From contig NZ_JADDRL010000065.1 in NCBI RefSeq assembly GCF_021538895.1, forward strand, positions 1 through 55,545: DNA of 55,545 bases, read 5' to 3'. A program made the position numbers and the translations under genes. Positions 55,036 through 55,545 of this stretch are shown one piece after another. The notes under the pieces are model-generated. The model did not search any database. It was not told the origin of the DNA and saw only the letters and a program-made list of their open reading frames with translations. Within the stretch, counting starts at the first letter, position 1; each line of letters begins with the position of its first letter. This stretch comes from Streptomyces olivochromogenes (GTDB lineage: Bacteria; Actinomycetota; Actinomycetes; Streptomycetales; Streptomycetaceae).

Positions 55036-55545
55036 CGAGGTCAGGGGGTTGGCGCGGGCCCATGCTGATGGGTTGCCGTGGGGGCCACTCGCTTCTTGGC
55101 CAGTGTCGTGCTTCCGCGAGGCGAGTAAAGGGCGCTCCGCTGTCGCTCCGCGTCGCCTGACGGCGATGGCCCTACGGGCCACCCTTGACACGCCTCGCTC
55201 CAGCACGGGTGAGAAGCGAGCGAGCGGCCCGGAAAGACGGGTGGCCAGGCGGGGTTCACGGGCATGCGTTGGCTGCGTTCTCGTCCGGCGTCGACGGGCG
55301 CGCACGCGCCTCGCCAGCACGCCGGGTCGGCTTAGCGGCGAGCGGTGGGTTGGGGGGGCGGCCCCAGGGGGGCGTCACATCTGCCTCTCAAGTCACATGA
55401 AGGCGATGATTGGCAGGTTTGGGACACGTCCGAGCCAAGCCCGGCCCTCCCACCTGGCGGCTTACCCCGGCCCCTTGACCCGAATCGACCAATTACCTCA
55501 AGAGGACGGGACGGGACCACCAACCGGCACCAAGGGGGCGCCAGT
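55036..55545. other. No gene seen; mixed-composition window edge
   Basis: This stretch holds no convincing coding frame. Small hairpins occur, for example TGGCCC-TAC-GGGCCA (55167-55181) and CCCATGCTGATGGG (55060-55073), and the first could end the MFS transcript. From about 55380 the GC drops locally (CAAGTCACATGAAGG, CGAATCGACCAATTACCTC). Rather repetitive CGCTCCG words occur between 55130 and 55160. It may border an accessory element lying beyond the window. Confidence 0.4.

Noticed and set aside
53623..55320. A 565-codon reverse frame over the last MFS gene
   Set aside because: Antisense shadow of a clear 12-helix MFS protein; composition is Arg/Gly/Glu-rich without domains.

Overview
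The window is chromosomal DNA from a high-GC actinomycete, almost certainly a Streptomyces. Support comes from the very high GC, strong G/C third-position bias, GTG and even CTG starts, a type A actinobacterial RNase P RNA, iron boxes of the DmdR/IdeR type, a SARP/AfsR-like regulator, several Tat signal peptides and Streptomyces-type short palindromic repeats. Gene density is high and about 50 protein genes plus rnpB can be supported. No tRNA, rRNA, CRISPR array, insertion sequence or complete prophage was seen.

Layout. 1-4188: end of an unknown propeller-like gene, then a conserved Nif3 / zinc-ribbon coiled coil / RNase HI-phosphatase operon. 4209-6767: XRE regulator facing a zinc-free MDR oxidoreductase across an 11-bp repeat array, then KDPG aldolase. 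6905-12456: YaaA, an RNB-domain protein with a degraded active site, a small membrane protein coupled to a MerR regulator, an AraC regulator and a DMT exporter. 12416-12826: rnpB, followed by an orphan two-domain protein resembling CdiI immunity proteins. 13813-18604: flavin reductase, DUF3616-like secreted protein, MazG-like protein, DoxX, NTF2-like protein, aldo/keto reductase. 18629-24677: MacB-like ABC exporter, Tat-exported D,D-carboxypeptidase with a repetitive tail, SDR, Gfo/Idh/MocA oxidoreductase. 24765-29746: Bcr/CflA exporter, serine hydrolase, Rsm22-like methyltransferase, TetR, prim-pol-like protein.

29801-37606 is the iron and heme block: an efeO-efeB-efeU operon with a fourth lipoprotein gene, under tandem iron boxes; heme oxygenase under an iron box plus a second perfect operator; and methionine aminopeptidase between them and the next block. 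37665-43528 holds a small conserved protein, an MFS gene broken by a short palindromic repeat, an intracellular sialidase, an F420-dependent NADP reductase and a site-2-type protease. 43543-49918 holds a large SARP-NB-ARC regulator convergent with a DrrAB-type ABC exporter whose promoter region carries 7+4 bp direct repeats, then panB. 50147-55035 holds a DHA2 exporter with its TetR regulator, an exo/endonuclease-phosphatase membrane protein and a further MFS exporter. The last 510 bases show no gene.

The most interesting signals are regulatory and structural: two independent arrays of heptamers on an 11-bp period (5011-5054 and 48916-48976), the second beside a SARP-family gene; an orphan tandem CdiI-like protein next to rnpB; an RNB protein that has lost metal-ligand aspartates; a gene disrupted by a palindromic repeat; dual control of heme oxygenase; and leaderless promoters with 19-bp spacers.
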